From positions 558,001 through 622,000 of the forward strand of contig NC_079491.1 in the NCBI RefSeq assembly GCF_020520425.1: 64,000 nt of DNA, given 5' to 3'. Made by a program: the position numbers and the translations under genes. Source of the DNA: Spinacia oleracea (taxonomy: Eukaryota; Streptophyta; Magnoliopsida; Caryophyllales; Amaranthaceae). The first letter of the stretch is position 1. Each line of letters opens with the position of its first letter. The notes under the pieces are model-generated. The model did not search any database and was not told the origin of the DNA. It saw nothing but the letters and a program-made list of their open reading frames with translations. Below, one piece after another: positions 37,371 through 50,462 of this stretch.

Positions 37371-39470
37371 ATGGCGGCTAGGGTTAGGGTTAGCCACGAG
37401 GAAGAAGGTCTGCTCAACAATGAATTGCGAAAAGGACCATGGACTGCTATCCATGGTCAAGGTCGTTGGAACACTCTTTCCCTTCTTGCAGGTAATATGC
37501 TGATCGAACAATATTGTACGGACTACTTTTTATTTATTAAAGAATACTCCGTATAAACTTAATAGTATATATGTAGTACGTACTTGAGTTGTGTATATAT
37601 ACTTACTTTGTTCCATAAATATTACACCATTCTGTTTTTTACACTATTCAAACTAGATCTTTGATCATCTTTTGTGATTCATATATGAGAAAAATTGTAG
37701 CAATGTGGTATCTTGTTAGATTCGTATCGATATATATTTTTTCTAAATATCAACTTTTTATAATTTTTACTTATACATAGTTAGATGTATTAAGAGTCAA
37801 AATATGTGTTGAAAAATGTAAAAGTCAACCATGGTGCAATAGTTAAGGAACAGATGAAGTATATATATATATTGATCATTTATTTTGACAATCGTGATTT
37901 GTTTATGAATCCACAGGTCTGAAACGATCTGGGAAAAGTTGTAGGTTAAGATGGCTAAATTATTTACGTCCAGACCTTCGACGTGGTACATTTACTCTTG
38001 ATGAACAACTCCTGATTCTTGAACTTCATTTTCGTTGGGGCAACAGGTATGCAGTACAATATCCAACCCCCTTTTCTTCAACTTCGAATAACAATTATTC
38101 ATAGAGTGCGTTCTATTCACCTGATTTTCATTTTTTTTTTCTTGAACTTATATTATTTGAACGTATCTGAATTTGTTAAAAGTTTCCAAAACTAATTTTA
38201 ATATAAATTGTGTTTGGTCAACCCTTATCTTTCATGAACTTATCTTATCTGATCCTAAAATAAGTGGAAATAAGGAGAATATAATATAACTTTAATTGGT
38301 TAAGATTATCACACTAATAACTTTTAATTTGGTAAACAATATTGTCACAAATTTGCTTTGCCAGTCAATTTCACCTAAGGTAAATTTGTGAGTGTAATGT
38401 ACGTGTGCATGGATTGTTGGGTGATATTCGGGTCAAATTCCCAACGTTTTATCCTTTAGTTAATTTTGAAACCTAATAATTTCAATTTCTGTCAACAAAT
38501 AAAGGACTACTTTTTCTTTGTGGAAAAGTTGGAGGTTCTTTACTTGAATTATTTCTCACCAATTCTCTCTTATTTTCTTACAAGTCGTATTCCTTTTAGC
38601 TAGGTTAAGTTGCTGTTCTTTTGGAAGTTTTGAGACTTTAAGGTGGACATTAAGATGGCCTTGAAGGTGGAAATACTTGAATAATATATTAGTGGGTGTA
38701 AAATATTTTTAAGGGAAACACAATCAGAATAATATATTTATTGGGTGCAAAATATTTTTATTTATTTTAGTAGATGCAAATGGTTAAAATTTACATTGTA
38801 CATAAAAAACTCTACAATTAAGTGGGGTCAAATGACCCCGCACTCAAAATAGTAGCTCCACGTATCCTTGCTATTTTTTTTTTACGGGAGCAAAACACAT
38901 ATTATCTTCGTTTATATATGTTGTTAACAATATTTAAGGAGTACTATTGTAATGTGTAGGTGGTCAAAGATAGCTGAACATCTACCAGGAAGAACAGATA
39001 ATGAGGTTAAGAACTATTGGAGGACAAAGGTGCAAAATTTAGCTAGGCAGTTTCAATGCCATGTAAACAGCCCTGAATTCAGAGATGTTCTACACCGTAT
39101 TTGGATCCCTAAACTATTTGAACAAATTCAAGCTAATGCAACTGCCACATCAAATTACACTATAAAGGCCCAAAGTGATGGCCCAACTTATGAGCCATGG
39201 CATGGGCTTAATGATGCTCATCATAACAATAGCAACAACACACCTATACACTTGGGTCCAACTTCTCTTGATCAACATGAAGATGGGCCAACTGATCTAT
39301 ATTCAAAGCCCAATGAGCTAACAGATTGTTGTGAGGCCCACGTTTTACCCGAGTCCGGTTTATCTGATGATTTGGATCTAGATTGGGAGCAGATCGATGA
39401 GTTTTTATGGGAGATGACACTAAACAATGATGGGGATAATATGTTGTTCTTGGAACATCAACAAGATTAA
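37371..39470 (+). CDS. R2R3-MYB transcription factor, subgroup 20-like, short R2
   Basis: DNA-binding regulator. Exons 37371-37491, 37917-38046, 38960-39470 join to 253 residues at the intron positions usual for R2R3-MYB genes. The R2 third helix and R3 are well kept: [20 protein letters not shown], then [20 protein letters not shown] and [15 protein letters not shown]. The segment [11 protein letters not shown] after the repeats resembles the WxPRL motif of subgroup 20 (MYB2, MYB62, MYB108 group). The tail is acidic ([16 protein letters not shown]), fitting an activation domain. Odd: R2 reads [21 protein letters not shown], lacking about 11 residues (normally VEEDxxLxxYI) of its first helix, in frame. 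Either a repressor-like partial protein, a decaying gene, or an assembly fault. An alternative ATG at 37363 is out of frame. Confidence 0.88.
37606..37859. mobile_element. Stowaway-type MITE, family B, in MYB intron 1
   Basis: Opens CTTTGTTCCATAAATATTAC and closes AGGAACAGATGAAG, bordered by TA on both sides (37604-37605, 37860-37861). Same family and direction as 35748-36000. Confidence 0.78.
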
Positions 39471-40025
39471 CTTCCATTATTAACCGTTTTAAACCATATA
39501 CATTAGTTAATTAAAAAGTTATTTAGGCAAGCCACTTTATAATGTAGCATATAAATTGACCTAGTATCAAACACATACGAGTAATGAATATTTTCTTGAA
39601 TGGAAACATTATACGCAATATTGTACTTCATACCGATTATACAACAATTTTCACTTTTCACTTATTTTTGCTGAACTTATCTGACTACACTGAAATATCA
39701 AAACGTACTTTAACTTATTTGAACTTATTTTATTGAAATAAGTGGAAATAACGTGAAATGAACAGACCTATATACTTTCATGTGGACTAATGGTTGAGAG
39801 TGTAAACTCTAACCATTAGATCCAAGATCAAGCCTTGGTTCCACTCTCTTTCTCCCCCCCTCTCTCTCCTCTAAAAGGTGTTATGAGAATTGACAAGCAT
39901 TGTTTGATGTGCACTTATTTTGAGTTGGATTAATGGGGTATACTCCATATATAAGGTGCGTGGGGTTTCTTTCACATGCATTGCTGCATTATCTTTGATC
40001 ACATTTTTAGGTTTTTGGAGTTGTT

Positions 40026-40055
40026 CATCTTCATCATCATCATCATCATCATCAA
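40026..40055. repeat. ATC trinucleotide microsatellite
   Basis: About ten TCA/CAT units (CATCTTCATCATCATCATC and on) lie in the MYB-PME interval, outside any gene. Confidence 0.85.
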
Positions 40056-40465
40056 CAAGAACCAATTTGTTTGTTTTCCAAACTAAAATGTCAAAAGGTG
40101 AAATGGGCTACAGCTAATCAAGCCCTGTCATGCTAGCTACATGCACCAACTTCATATCCTGGCTACATCGTTATATTTATTGATGAGCTAAACATGACAC
40201 ATAATGATGTCAGCACCACAAGGGTTAATACTACGCATCACTCATACCCTCTAGGAGTGGGGAGAAAGGGGAAGAGATCTATTGACGGGCGTACTGGAAC
40301 CCACTTCACAATCATTTTAAAATATTTAGTCTGTATTACTAGGCCAAATTCAGCTTGGTATTGATATTGATACACGTGATTGATTCCGTTATTTAATAAT
40401 GCAAATACCTTAAAAAATATAATTGGTAGATAAGATAAAGAAAATGAGAATATAAATACCGAAAA

Positions 40466-40794
40466 TGATAAAGGTCGCAACATGCGACCTTTAAGGCGTG
40501 TCACAATGATGACATGGCATGCTTATGTGTCATGATTTAAATTGGAAACTAAAATATTTAACTTATATAATCTATTATACATGTTACAAAAAAGGTAGAA
40601 AAATCTTAATATTCTGATTTGTTTCCTTCTTTATATCGATAATCTCATTTACATATTTTCATAGTAAAAATATTGAATTGGTAGTAAAAATATTCTGATG
40701 ACGTATAGCCTACGTGGCGCCTAAATGTGCCAATTAAACTGCGACACATAAGATTGCGACAACTAAAAGTTGTCGCAACTTGTGACCTTTATCA
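40466..40794. mobile_element. MITE immediately upstream of the pectinesterase TATA box
   Basis: Ends TGATAAAGGTCGCAA and the complement of TTGTGACCTTTATCA are inverted repeats. Each end holds a further small palindrome: GGTCGCAACATGCGACC at the left, and TTGCGACAACTAAAAGTTG with its continuation at 40755-40779 at the right. Superfamily not assigned; no clear target duplication. It ends six bases before TATAAATA of the pectinesterase. Confidence 0.65.
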
Positions 40795-40800
40795 TCACCC

Positions 40801-40808
40801 TATAAATA
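40801..40808 (+). promoter_or_regulatory. TATA box of the pectinesterase gene
   Basis: TATAAATA, 117 bases before the start codon and just after the MITE end. Confidence 0.75.
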
Positions 40809-40917
40809 CACAACACTAGTAGTGCAAAATCTCCATTATTTCATTTCACTTCACATTATATTGTTATTGTTTCCACTTACCAATAACATTATTAATTAAT
40901 TACTATTCAATTCACAT

Positions 40918-43900
40918 ATGGCTCCAAGAAAACACCACATCCTTCCTCTTTTGTCTCTCTTCTTTCTCTCTCGAATTTCATGGAGTGATGCCACTCCACA
41001 GAAAGACTATGATAAATGGTTAACGTGGAATGTCCATAACCACCATTTGAGGAGGCTCGCCGCTAAGCCGCCGCCAAACGCCGCTGCTGCCGGGTTATCG
41101 GGGAGTACTCCAACAACTAAGGCTTTAGATGTGAGGCTTGAAAAGGCTGAGGTTAATAAAGAAAGATTTATTATTAATCAAAATGGAACAGGAGATTACA
41201 AAACCATCTCTGAAGCTATTGATAATATTCCTATTCATAACACTAAGAGATTCATCTTACAGATTATGCCTGGTGTTTATAGGTATGTACGTTCTGCATT
41301 ATATGACCGTCTTATGTATAACGTATACCAGTTCTTAATTACACTCTCCAATCAAATAGTTACGTTTATTAACCCTAACATCAGTAGTCTTACATAGTTA
41401 TGCGTATGATGGTCTCATATAGAGTCTCATGGGAGACCTACTCCGTATAATATCCGGCCGGCCTACTCCTATGAGATTATGAGATCGTTATACATGTAAG
41501 ATCACACGTATATAATCATATGTTAAATTAGATGATCCGAGTTTTTAGTTGTAACGTACGTTAACTAGTAAAGTGAATAGTTACATCGTTTATATCCAAT
41601 ATTCCAATGTGGATGTTCGATCATCACCTAATTAAGAAGCCCTTCCATATATTAGGACGTACAATGCATGTGGTGGGAAAATGATTTAGCTAATTGTAGA
41701 TAATAATTCATGTATTGTTTTGCATGCATGTATTCTTTGCATGTGCCTAATTATTAGTTAATGGTCAAAGTAAACACGTTTAGTGATTTATTTACTACAA
41801 TAAACTAAATTATATTTAAAAAAATGTGATATGATGAAAGGGAAAAGATTCACATCCCTAAAATTAAGCCATTCATAAGCTTCATCGGAGATCCGGATAA
41901 TCCACCAACCATCACTGGGAATGACACGGCGTCATCTATGTCACAAGGAGGTGGCGCGGCCTTAAGCACCTTTCAGAGTGCTACCGTTGCAGTGGACGCT
42001 GATTACTTCATCGCCTCCAATATTATATTCGAGGTACTTATTATATACCACTTAGGCAAAATCTGTCTAAAACTACCTTATAAAATTGTGCTTTTATGAA
42101 AAACTAATTTATAAAACATGTTGTACAGAGCAGTTAATTAACTAGATTATAAATTTATGGTTTAATATGTTACAAACTTTAACCCAAAATGACGGGGTTG
42201 TCTTTACTATATGCATTTTACGTGTCATTTAATTACGTACCCCTTTCTCGTGAGATGGATACAGTAAAGTCGACCCTGCACTTTTGATTCCACGTTCATA
42301 ATTCAGCCAGAGGTAGTATCTTACAATATAATTTATTATAAGATAGTCAATAACATCACGTATTTAAGGTAATTTCTCGTAAAAACTCAATTTTATAGGT
42401 ACTTTTTTTAACAAATTCGCTTACTACTCGTTATAATTCACACAATTAATATTAAATTTGGGCAATACATGACTATTGTTATTTAATTGTGTACAAACCG
42501 ACGTGGATAGAACACGGCTCCACATGAAGTGGGCACAGTGGGGGAGCAAGCAGTGGCACTAAGAATATCAGGCAACAAAGCTTCATTTTATGAAAGTAGC
42601 TTCTATGGTTCACAAGACACACTTTATGATCACAAAGGCCTTCACTATTTCCGCAATTGCTTTATTCAAGGCTCCGTTGACTTTATATTTGGCTACGGTA
42701 GATCATTCTATGAGGTCATCACATCTTTCTATCGCTTTCTTTTCAATATCATTGCAAGTTTCCGGTTTTACATTTTAAGGAAATGAACCGTATAATCAAA
42801 TTCATCACTTTCAACACTTTCAATTTGGTTTACGTACATACATAATGATAGAGTTATGAAAAAGCTTAAATATATTGCATTGTATGAATTATATTATATA
42901 GCTATAAGAGTAACAGCTAACCAGGGCCGTCTCCGGCAATTTGGAGGCCCTGTGCTAAAATACAGATATTGGGTCCCTAATAATTTTTACGGGCAATTAT
43001 TTAAGATAAACACATAATTTTTATATTAATATTATTTTATTTATACAAAATATAGAGTCAAATTAATAATATGGTATAACGTTTTATGTGTGATGGTTTG
43101 AGAAAATTGATGTAAAGATTTGATGGACATGAAAAAAATAAAATAAAATAAAAAAAGGGGGCATGGGAAGAATCGAACCCAGGTTTCAGCTACCACACTT
43201 ATGAGTCCATACCAACTGAGATAAAGATTACATATTGAATTATAAAGCAGCTATTAAATATATAATATTTGTTTTTTGGGGTTTAACCAACATAATTTCT
43301 TTTTGGGGCCCCAAAATTTTGTGGCCCGGTAACCTAGCTTAATCCTAGGAATTAGAGATATTCTTTGACTAATAATTAGGGATTTACATTGACAAATAAC
43401 CTAAATGTAAGGAGTAATATTAGGGATTACGATAACTACAATATTGACTAAGAGATACTACGTATATCTTTTACACATAACACCTTACACTGTACTCAAT
43501 TAACGCTTTTGTTCTATTTGACTTGACTTATTTTTACTGAACTTATTATCCGAACTTAAGTTGAACTTATCTGAACTTATTTTATTTGAAAAAAAACATA
43601 TTTTGTCTGAAATAAACTTATTTGTGTATGAAAATGTCTGAAAAAACTTATTTTTGCTCAACTTAACTGAACTTAACTGAATTATGGATTGTGGTGTGTG
43701 TTACAGAATTGTACATTGAACTCAATAGCAAAGAAGGTGGCATCAGTAACAGCACAAAAAAGGAATGAAAAATCAATGTCAAGTGGATTTTCCTTCAAAG
43801 ATTGCAAGGTGACCGGAAGTGGTACGGTTTACTTGGGAAGAGCATGGGGTGATTATTCTAGGGTTGTTTACTCTTTCTCTTTTCTCGACAAACTTGTTCT

Positions 43901-44683
43901 CCCTCTTGGATGGAACAATTGGGGTAAATCTAACCGTAATTCGTAAGTTTTCACCTCTTACTTCAACTTTTTTTACTATTTAACGGTAAATATATCACCG
44001 AGATCTTGACTTAGCGATAAAGAGTCACTAAAGACTGAGGTCTTGAGTACTACGGAGTAATTATAAAAAAAAAATTAAAAAAAAGTTTAAATGTTTAGAA
44101 ATGTTGTTTGATTGTTAGACTTGTTGTTTAAATTAGACCTGATCAACATGAGTTCGGTCTGCTGGCCCGAACCGATTTTTCACGGGGATGGGCAGAAATT
44201 TTGGGCCTGACAATTGAGCCCGACCCGGAGTTTTAATATTTTTTGACGGGCTTTGTGCAACGTAAAACTTCCTGTTTTAGTTAAAAGCCTGTTATCTAGG
44301 CCCGAAAGAACAGGTTTGGAAACAAAACACCGTCTTGAATATTGACTCGGCCCAGCCCGACACAATGGTTTGATTTTATTTCATGGCCCGGCCTGTCAAG
44401 TTGGCTGATTTTATATCATGGCACATCCCGAACCTGGTCCGCTATTTGATCAGGTCTAGTTTAAATGCATTACAATTTACAAATAATGAAATAAATCAAG
44501 TAATATTTGTATAATGAACTGTGCAGGAAGGTGTACTATGGAGAATACAAATGTAGTGGGCCTGGATCCAATGTTACGGGAAGAGTTACTTGGGCTCGGG
44601 CCCTTACAGATGTAGAGGCTGAACCTTTCATTGGGACTTATTATGTTGAAGGCGATAGTTGGCTTTTGAGCCCATCAACATGA
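40918..44683 (+). CDS. Pectinesterase (pectin methylesterase), PME53-like
   Basis: Carbohydrate esterase family 8 enzyme that removes methyl groups from cell-wall homogalacturonan. Five exons: 40918-41282, 41841-42033, 42511-42714, 43707-43942, 44527-44683; joined 1155 bases, 384 residues. The first 24 residues ([20 protein letters not shown]) are a signal peptide, and there is no inhibitor-type pro-domain, so it is a type II PME. Catalytic and binding residues are present: Gln199 (GEQAVALR), Gln221 and Asp222 ([10 protein letters not shown]), Asp243 (GSVDFIFG), and Arg299 with Trp301 (YLGRAWG). The C-terminus [14 protein letters not shown] is usual. Intron 3 holds a tRNA-like/hAT-like insertion and intron 4 an intact hAT MITE; neither touches the exons. 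Closest named relative by pattern is probable pectinesterase 53. Confidence 0.95.
42917..43333. mobile_element. Composite repeat in PME intron 3 with tRNA-like core
   Basis: Begins CAGGGCCGTCTCCGGCAATT and ends near GGGGCCCCAAAATTTTGTGG, a common plant GGCC-ended repeat. Inside, on the minus strand at 43228-43157, lies a tRNA-like block with box A-like ATCTCAGTTGGTATGG and box B-like GGGTTCGATTCTTCC followed by an A/T-rich tail, as in a SINE. The two may be nested insertions. Confidence 0.55.
44134..44458. mobile_element. hAT-type MITE with 8-bp target duplication, PME intron 4
   Basis: Ends TAGACCTGATCAA and TTGATCAGGTCTA are perfect 13-base inverted repeats, flanked by GTTTAAAT on both sides (44126-44133 and 44459-44466), the 8-bp duplication of hAT elements. 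The 325-bp body is rich in GGCCCG words and non-coding. The truncated copy at 24217 shares the left end. Confidence 0.92.
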
Positions 44684-47600
44684 TTTTGATCACCAACCTC
44701 CTTTCTTTACTTCTTTTTATTTATTTATTTATTTATGCTCATCAACTTAATAAAGTGTCACCTCTTGCAATCTAACACTTTTTTCATGGACTATACAATT
44801 CCAAACCCAATTCCCTTTATTTGTTTTTTTTACGAGAAAAGTTATAGAGAAACGGAAAATAAGAGTGAAAGGGTACGGATTGAAGGGAGGTAAAGAGGAA
44901 GAAGTGTTGTTTTCCTTCGTTTTCAATGAAAAATGTTGTCTGCCTAAACTATATACAAAGGTATATAGTTTGTATCATTTGAAAAATTGTTTTTCTATTC
45001 TTTACAGCCTAAACATCGATAAACAGAAAAATAGATTCGTAAAAACATTGCACACCAAATCAAACAGTCCTTTAGTCCTTTACCTGTATACTATGACCGT
45101 TTCACTTAAAGTTACACCACTTATTATTCATTTTGTTTGAAATTTCATTCATATCTTTTTCTAAAAGAAAAAAAAAATCATTTTTATTTTTATCCTTGTT
45201 ATGTTGATAAGGCTTGAGAGAATTGAAAATGAGGCAGTCCTAACTCCACAATAGAAATGGGTCCAAGTTGTTAAATCACAAGCTAGAAATTGGTCAAGAT
45301 ATAGCCTCTAGGACCCTAGATGGCCGGCTAGAGGGGCTAGGTTCAATATGTGGCTAAGTTAATTCGTTAGTACTTGGTACATGCTAGATTACTAGGGGGT
45401 GGTTACATATACGGAATACATACTACTCCATAGTCATAACGGCTGTATAAAATATTAAAAATAATAAAATACAGTGTGTACGGAGTAATGCATGTCACGA
45501 TTAAAAAGTTTGATCATGTTTAATAAATTTTAAATGTTCATACTTTGTTGGGCATTTAAAGCTCTACTCACTTATTATTTACGAGGCAAAATGAATAAAA
45601 TTTGATTGTGTTTTTTTTAAAAAAAAATTGTATGTAATGAAAAAATTACGTACGTGTGATCTTATTGTTAAATTTGTCACCATGTGTGTTTACATTACTA
45701 TGTATAAACATTTTCCTACTTTAATTTGTACATGTAGCTCATTAGAGCCCAAAAGAAAAGATAATGATCGAGAATTTGAGTAATACGCAATAAAAAGCTA
45801 AACCCTAGCTAGATAGGTAAAAAGTTGACGTAACATATATAGTCTCATTTAAGTAGTCACCCATGAATCAATGATGTTCTCCAATGGTAATAACTAATAA
45901 AGTAATAAGTGATGTTTGTGCATGACTATGAAATTAGTATGAATTATATAGGCATCAATATCATGCATTATCATTCGGACTTTGGTAATTAGGTAAGCTA
46001 ATTGCTCATCGTACACCCAATTAGCGTAATTAATTAGTACTTGTCTATCTCATGCGTCCTTTTCGTGGGCATTATACATTTAATTAATTATACACATCCT
46101 TATCAACTCATCCGACCTACTAGTATATTATTATTACTTATAAAAAGATGCTTCTAGATTCTATAAGCATATATTAAGAACGCTTTTGTTATTAGTATAT
46201 GAATAATAAAAACATTAATTAAATTAGCACAATACATCAATAATATATACGGAGTACTACATACATAGTAACATAGACATATAGTACGTACGTACGTACT
46301 TTTTTAAAATTCAAATCTCGAGTCTTATATATAAATGTAAATTTCTGATTTAGTATTTTACAATTTGTTGAAAACTCGAATTGGTCACTAATTAGGACAA
46401 TGACAAGTTAATGTTGGGTTTAGTTGAAATGACTATCTTGTCTAATCACTACCAATTACCCTTCAATTCAGATTGATTATGAAATATCAAGAATTTGAAA
46501 GGGAGGTTAACAAGTCTTTGTCATAGTCATTATCATCATCGACATTAACCATCTAAACAAACGAGATAAACATATACGAACTATACATTTCAAATGACCT
46601 ACATTGAAGAGTCCAATCCAAGTAAATTAAAAAAGAAAAAGAAAAGAAAAAAAAGAGTTCTTATTAGCAATTCTAATACGTACATAGTTCATGTCAAATT
46701 CTTCATAAAAAATTGTGTCTTCCACCATAAAATCTGATAAGTGAGATTTCGAGTAAGTGTTTACATAATCTTCTTCTGCCTGAAGAAATAAAAACTTCGT
46801 ACAAAGTATTATCTTTTACTTATTCAATCTCTTAATTAAATTATCAGATCAATACTTCAAGTAACCATACATGCATGCACTAATTAAGCTTCATTATCTT
46901 TAATTTGTTCAAACAAACTACGGAGTAATTGTCAAGAGAAATTACTGTTAATTAATCTCGGCATTGTACTAAAATGTAGTATTCCGTACATACGTTCTAT
47001 ACTAGTCAGACGTATAAAAGTACGATATGTGGTTGTAGACTTGAGTAAGTTTGCACGGGCAATGCTATAACGATGGTGGGGTGGTGGGAAGTATAAATTG
47101 ACTTGAAATTTCTTTCTTCAAAAAGGGAGGGAGAAAGGTTAGCAAGTTGTGAAGATTATGTTCCTTATTAATAAAGATATTATAACCTTATCCCACTCAT
47201 ACTAGCACCCCTTTTTTGACTAAATCAATCAAAAAAAATCTATGAATTAAAGATAGATTAGTTAGCTATTAAAGATATTGATTTTATTTTATTTAGAAGG
47301 TAAGATGAAAGACCATACTAAATTAGTACTTTTCGCATATATTTCTAACCATATATATTTACAAGTTATATTCTTTTGGAAGTCATGGATAATGAATAAT
47401 GATAAGAGAATGTTCCCCTGCGATTCAAAGAGTCTGTAATAGGATTTGATCTCATGACCTTGACGTTATGAAGATATTGAATTGGTGTGGTTGGAAGTTT
47501 GGAACACAATAATATAATTAAGACGTCGGTACACGGGGTTTACGTTGATATAAACGTCTCCTTCAATTCATTAATAATATTATAAATTCATTGAAATTCA

Positions 47601-47854
47601 ATTCTTAAAGATTTGAAAAAGATTAAGAATTGCATTGAAAAGTGTCAAACCAACTGTCAGAAATAAACTAGAAAAGTATCGTCAAATAAAAGGCAGTGAT
47701 CGAAATAGAGAGAGTTTACTAGGAAGAGTACGTCCGGCCCCTACTCATCCAGTGTGCTGCGACCAACAGCAGTCCCAGCATGAAGCATGTCATCACTGAG
47801 CTGTGTGCAGCTCATTGTCATATATATCGACCTTGTTTTCTTAAATAATTATAA

Positions 47855-47880
47855 TATTAATAATAATAATAATAATAATA

Positions 47881-47919
<39 letters not shown>

Positions 47920-47931
47920 TATTATTATTAT
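47855..47931. repeat. TAA/TTA microsatellite forming a palindrome
   Basis: A run of TAA units passes directly into a run of TTA units, so the tract is self-complementary and can fold back on itself. A second ATT tract lies at 48042-48099. Confidence 0.9.
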
Positions 47932-48041
47932 GAATCAAATGTTAACAAAGTCAATATTTTACAAATAACTAGTGGGAAGCTGAGATACAATCCGAGCCCT
48001 CACACCTTTAGATATGGCAAAACATATTCTGGTGAAAATAC

Positions 48042-48058
48042 ATTATTATTATTATTAC

Positions 48059-48098
<40 letters not shown>

Positions 48099-48099
48099 T
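48042..48099. repeat. ATT microsatellite
   Basis: About 19 near-perfect ATT units with one ACT interruption. Confidence 0.9.
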
Positions 48100-49219
48100 G
48101 TGAATCATGAAAAAGTACATATATAGCCTAGGCCCTAACCTAATAACCTAAGCTAAGCAGACCGTGGAATGTGGAACCCAAGTTCAAGATTGAACAACTA
48201 GTTTGGTGATGGTCGTTTATTCATCGTATTCCATCTTATCATACGAACAAACAATTCAATAAGTGTAAAGTGTACCACATTTTTATTTATAGCCTCGTCT
48301 TACATTTTTCTTATTGGTCGGGTCGCCCGTGCTCTAGTCTTATCCTTATCCGTCCCATTCATTTACCCTACTTTATGAGGACATTAATTAACACTTTGTT
48401 TTAACGTACATAATTTGCTAATATATATCGATCATCGATTTAGCTATATATTCAACTAACACATTGTGTCTACTTAATTAGTTTCAATCATATCAAACGT
48501 TTTCAAAGTCTATGTCATAAATAGTAAGCACGATCGGCAAATTTACTAATCGATTTTTTAAAATTTATATCTATTACACAGTACGTACTATGTTAGAACG
48601 TCATGCTTCCTTAGTTATGACGACGACTACGGTACATACGTACGTAATATGTATATATATGTATTCAAATATAGTGTGGCACGCGGTAATGAATACGTAT
48701 ATTTCTAGTTCTAATGTATGGCTATATGCATACAATGAGAACTATAAATTAAAAAATTGTTATAATAAGATCATGTATAATTACTCGATCATATATAAGT
48801 ATGAATATATGCATGAGTTATTCATTCTATGTGTGTTGTGAGAAATGACCACGTATATACCCCGGCCCAAAAGGAGTATGTAACAATTATATGAAGAAAG
48901 GGAGCCTTACAAATAGAAAAAGGTCGGTCAAATTATGGGACACCACCCTAAGCTAGCTATAACTCCGTATGCATGTGCCAAGCTATATACTACAACTATA
49001 GTACTACCTATATGACTATATCAGTTCAATTCTTGACCTCTAAATAATTTGGTTCCAAGTACAATTATTCTTTATCACTTTGACTGCATGCATATCCAAA
49101 TGCTAATTGTTGGATTACATATTTTCCCACACACGTACGTTTTCACCTAACTTGTGACTTTAAAGGTAAGGTAACAAATTCACATTTTACGCGGGAGTCT
49201 TTATTTAATAATAGAGCTC

Positions 49220-49790
49220 TAATTAAGGGTGTTTTTTTTTCCAGTTTATTTGAACTGAACTTATAAGACGGATTAAACTTGATTTATGATGCATTTTCTT
49301 CAACTTGTAACACTTGAATTTATTTGAACTGAACTTATAAGACCGATCAAACCTGATTTAAGGTGCATTTTCTTCAACGTATTTATAACACATTTAAATA
49401 ACTTTCAGGTCTAACACATTCAGATAATTTTCAATAAGGTCTTATAATTTAGTTAAACAATGTCTTATAAGTTCAATAAGGTAAAATAAGATCTTATAAA
49501 TTCTAATAAGGTCTAAAAAGTTCATATAAAGTCTAATAAGTTTCAATAATGTCTAACAAGTTCAAATGAATAGAATGTGCAATATTATAATTATTAGGAC
49601 CATTATGATTATAATTATATCATTAATATTTTATTTATTGTTACAAAACTTATTAAAATTTAGTAATTATACGTTATTAGAATTTATAGGATATTATTTG
49701 ACCTTCTTAAACTTATAAAACCTAAGAAAACTTTATTGAAACTTATCTGAACGGAAACTTATTCAAATAAGATGTTAAATATTAAAGATA
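49220..49790. repeat. Degraded dispersed repeat rich in GAACTTAT words
   Basis: Many imperfect copies of TTTGAACTGAACTTATAAG and TCTAATAAGTTCAATAAGGT style words, with the end TGAATAGAATGTGC. Similar words occur at 38110-38290, 39640-39770 and 43510-43690, often next to GTTCTATTCAC or GTGAAATGAACAGA, so these look like members of one dispersed non-coding family. Confidence 0.5.
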
Positions 49791-50462
49791 ACGCATGCTT
49801 TAAGCATCCATCCCCATTCCTCAATATGGTACATCGGATAAATCTCATTTCTCTTTAGATAAAGCCGTGATCGAGTTGGAAACTAAGATGCAGAAGATGA
49901 ATAATTGACTAAATTAAAGTAAGAAAAAGTGTGTATTATTATTGTGTTGTTCGGGGTAGGTTCTTATGCTTCGGGTCTTGTACCAATTTCACACAAACCT
50001 TTGACCTTAAAGAGTTAAAGTAACTATCAAAGCTAAGTTGCACGTGCATGTTTGGTAAATGTACACCAATGTCTTTCTTCCCCCAACTTTTTTTAATCTC
50101 TAAAAGCAATATAAACACACATTTAATTATGCACTAACCTCCTTATTAGTCAACTCAATTATCTGGTTTTTTGACCAAACTTCAACTCTATCATTTGATT
50201 CCTTTAAAGGCATCTTTCTTCTAATTGTAACACCTTTTCCATTTAATTAATCTTAATTAGACCAGTTACTAATTAAGCATGTTTCAGTACTTGTCCCAAC
50301 TCAAACAACACTAATTAACATCAACTAACATGATTGGTTCTACTTAACTTCACTGGTTAAGTTATTGTGGGATTGAAGATTCGAATCCGTCCTAGAAATA
50401 TGATCTAAATAGTCAAATACACACAAATGTCAACATAATGGCCGAAAGAGTGAAATATAATA

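Noticed and set aside
39779-39866. Possible tRNA-derived block after the MYB gene (GACTAATGGTTGAGAG, TTGGTTCCACTCTC)
   Set aside because: Weak box A/B resemblance only; no tail with target duplication.
47855-48099. Repeated ATT tracts considered as a CRISPR-like array
   Set aside because: They are simple trinucleotide microsatellites in a plant genome, without spacers.
48590-48841. 83-codon frame in the gene-free stretch
   Set aside because: Low-complexity Tyr/Ile/Met-rich translation of AT-rich DNA; no start context or motif.
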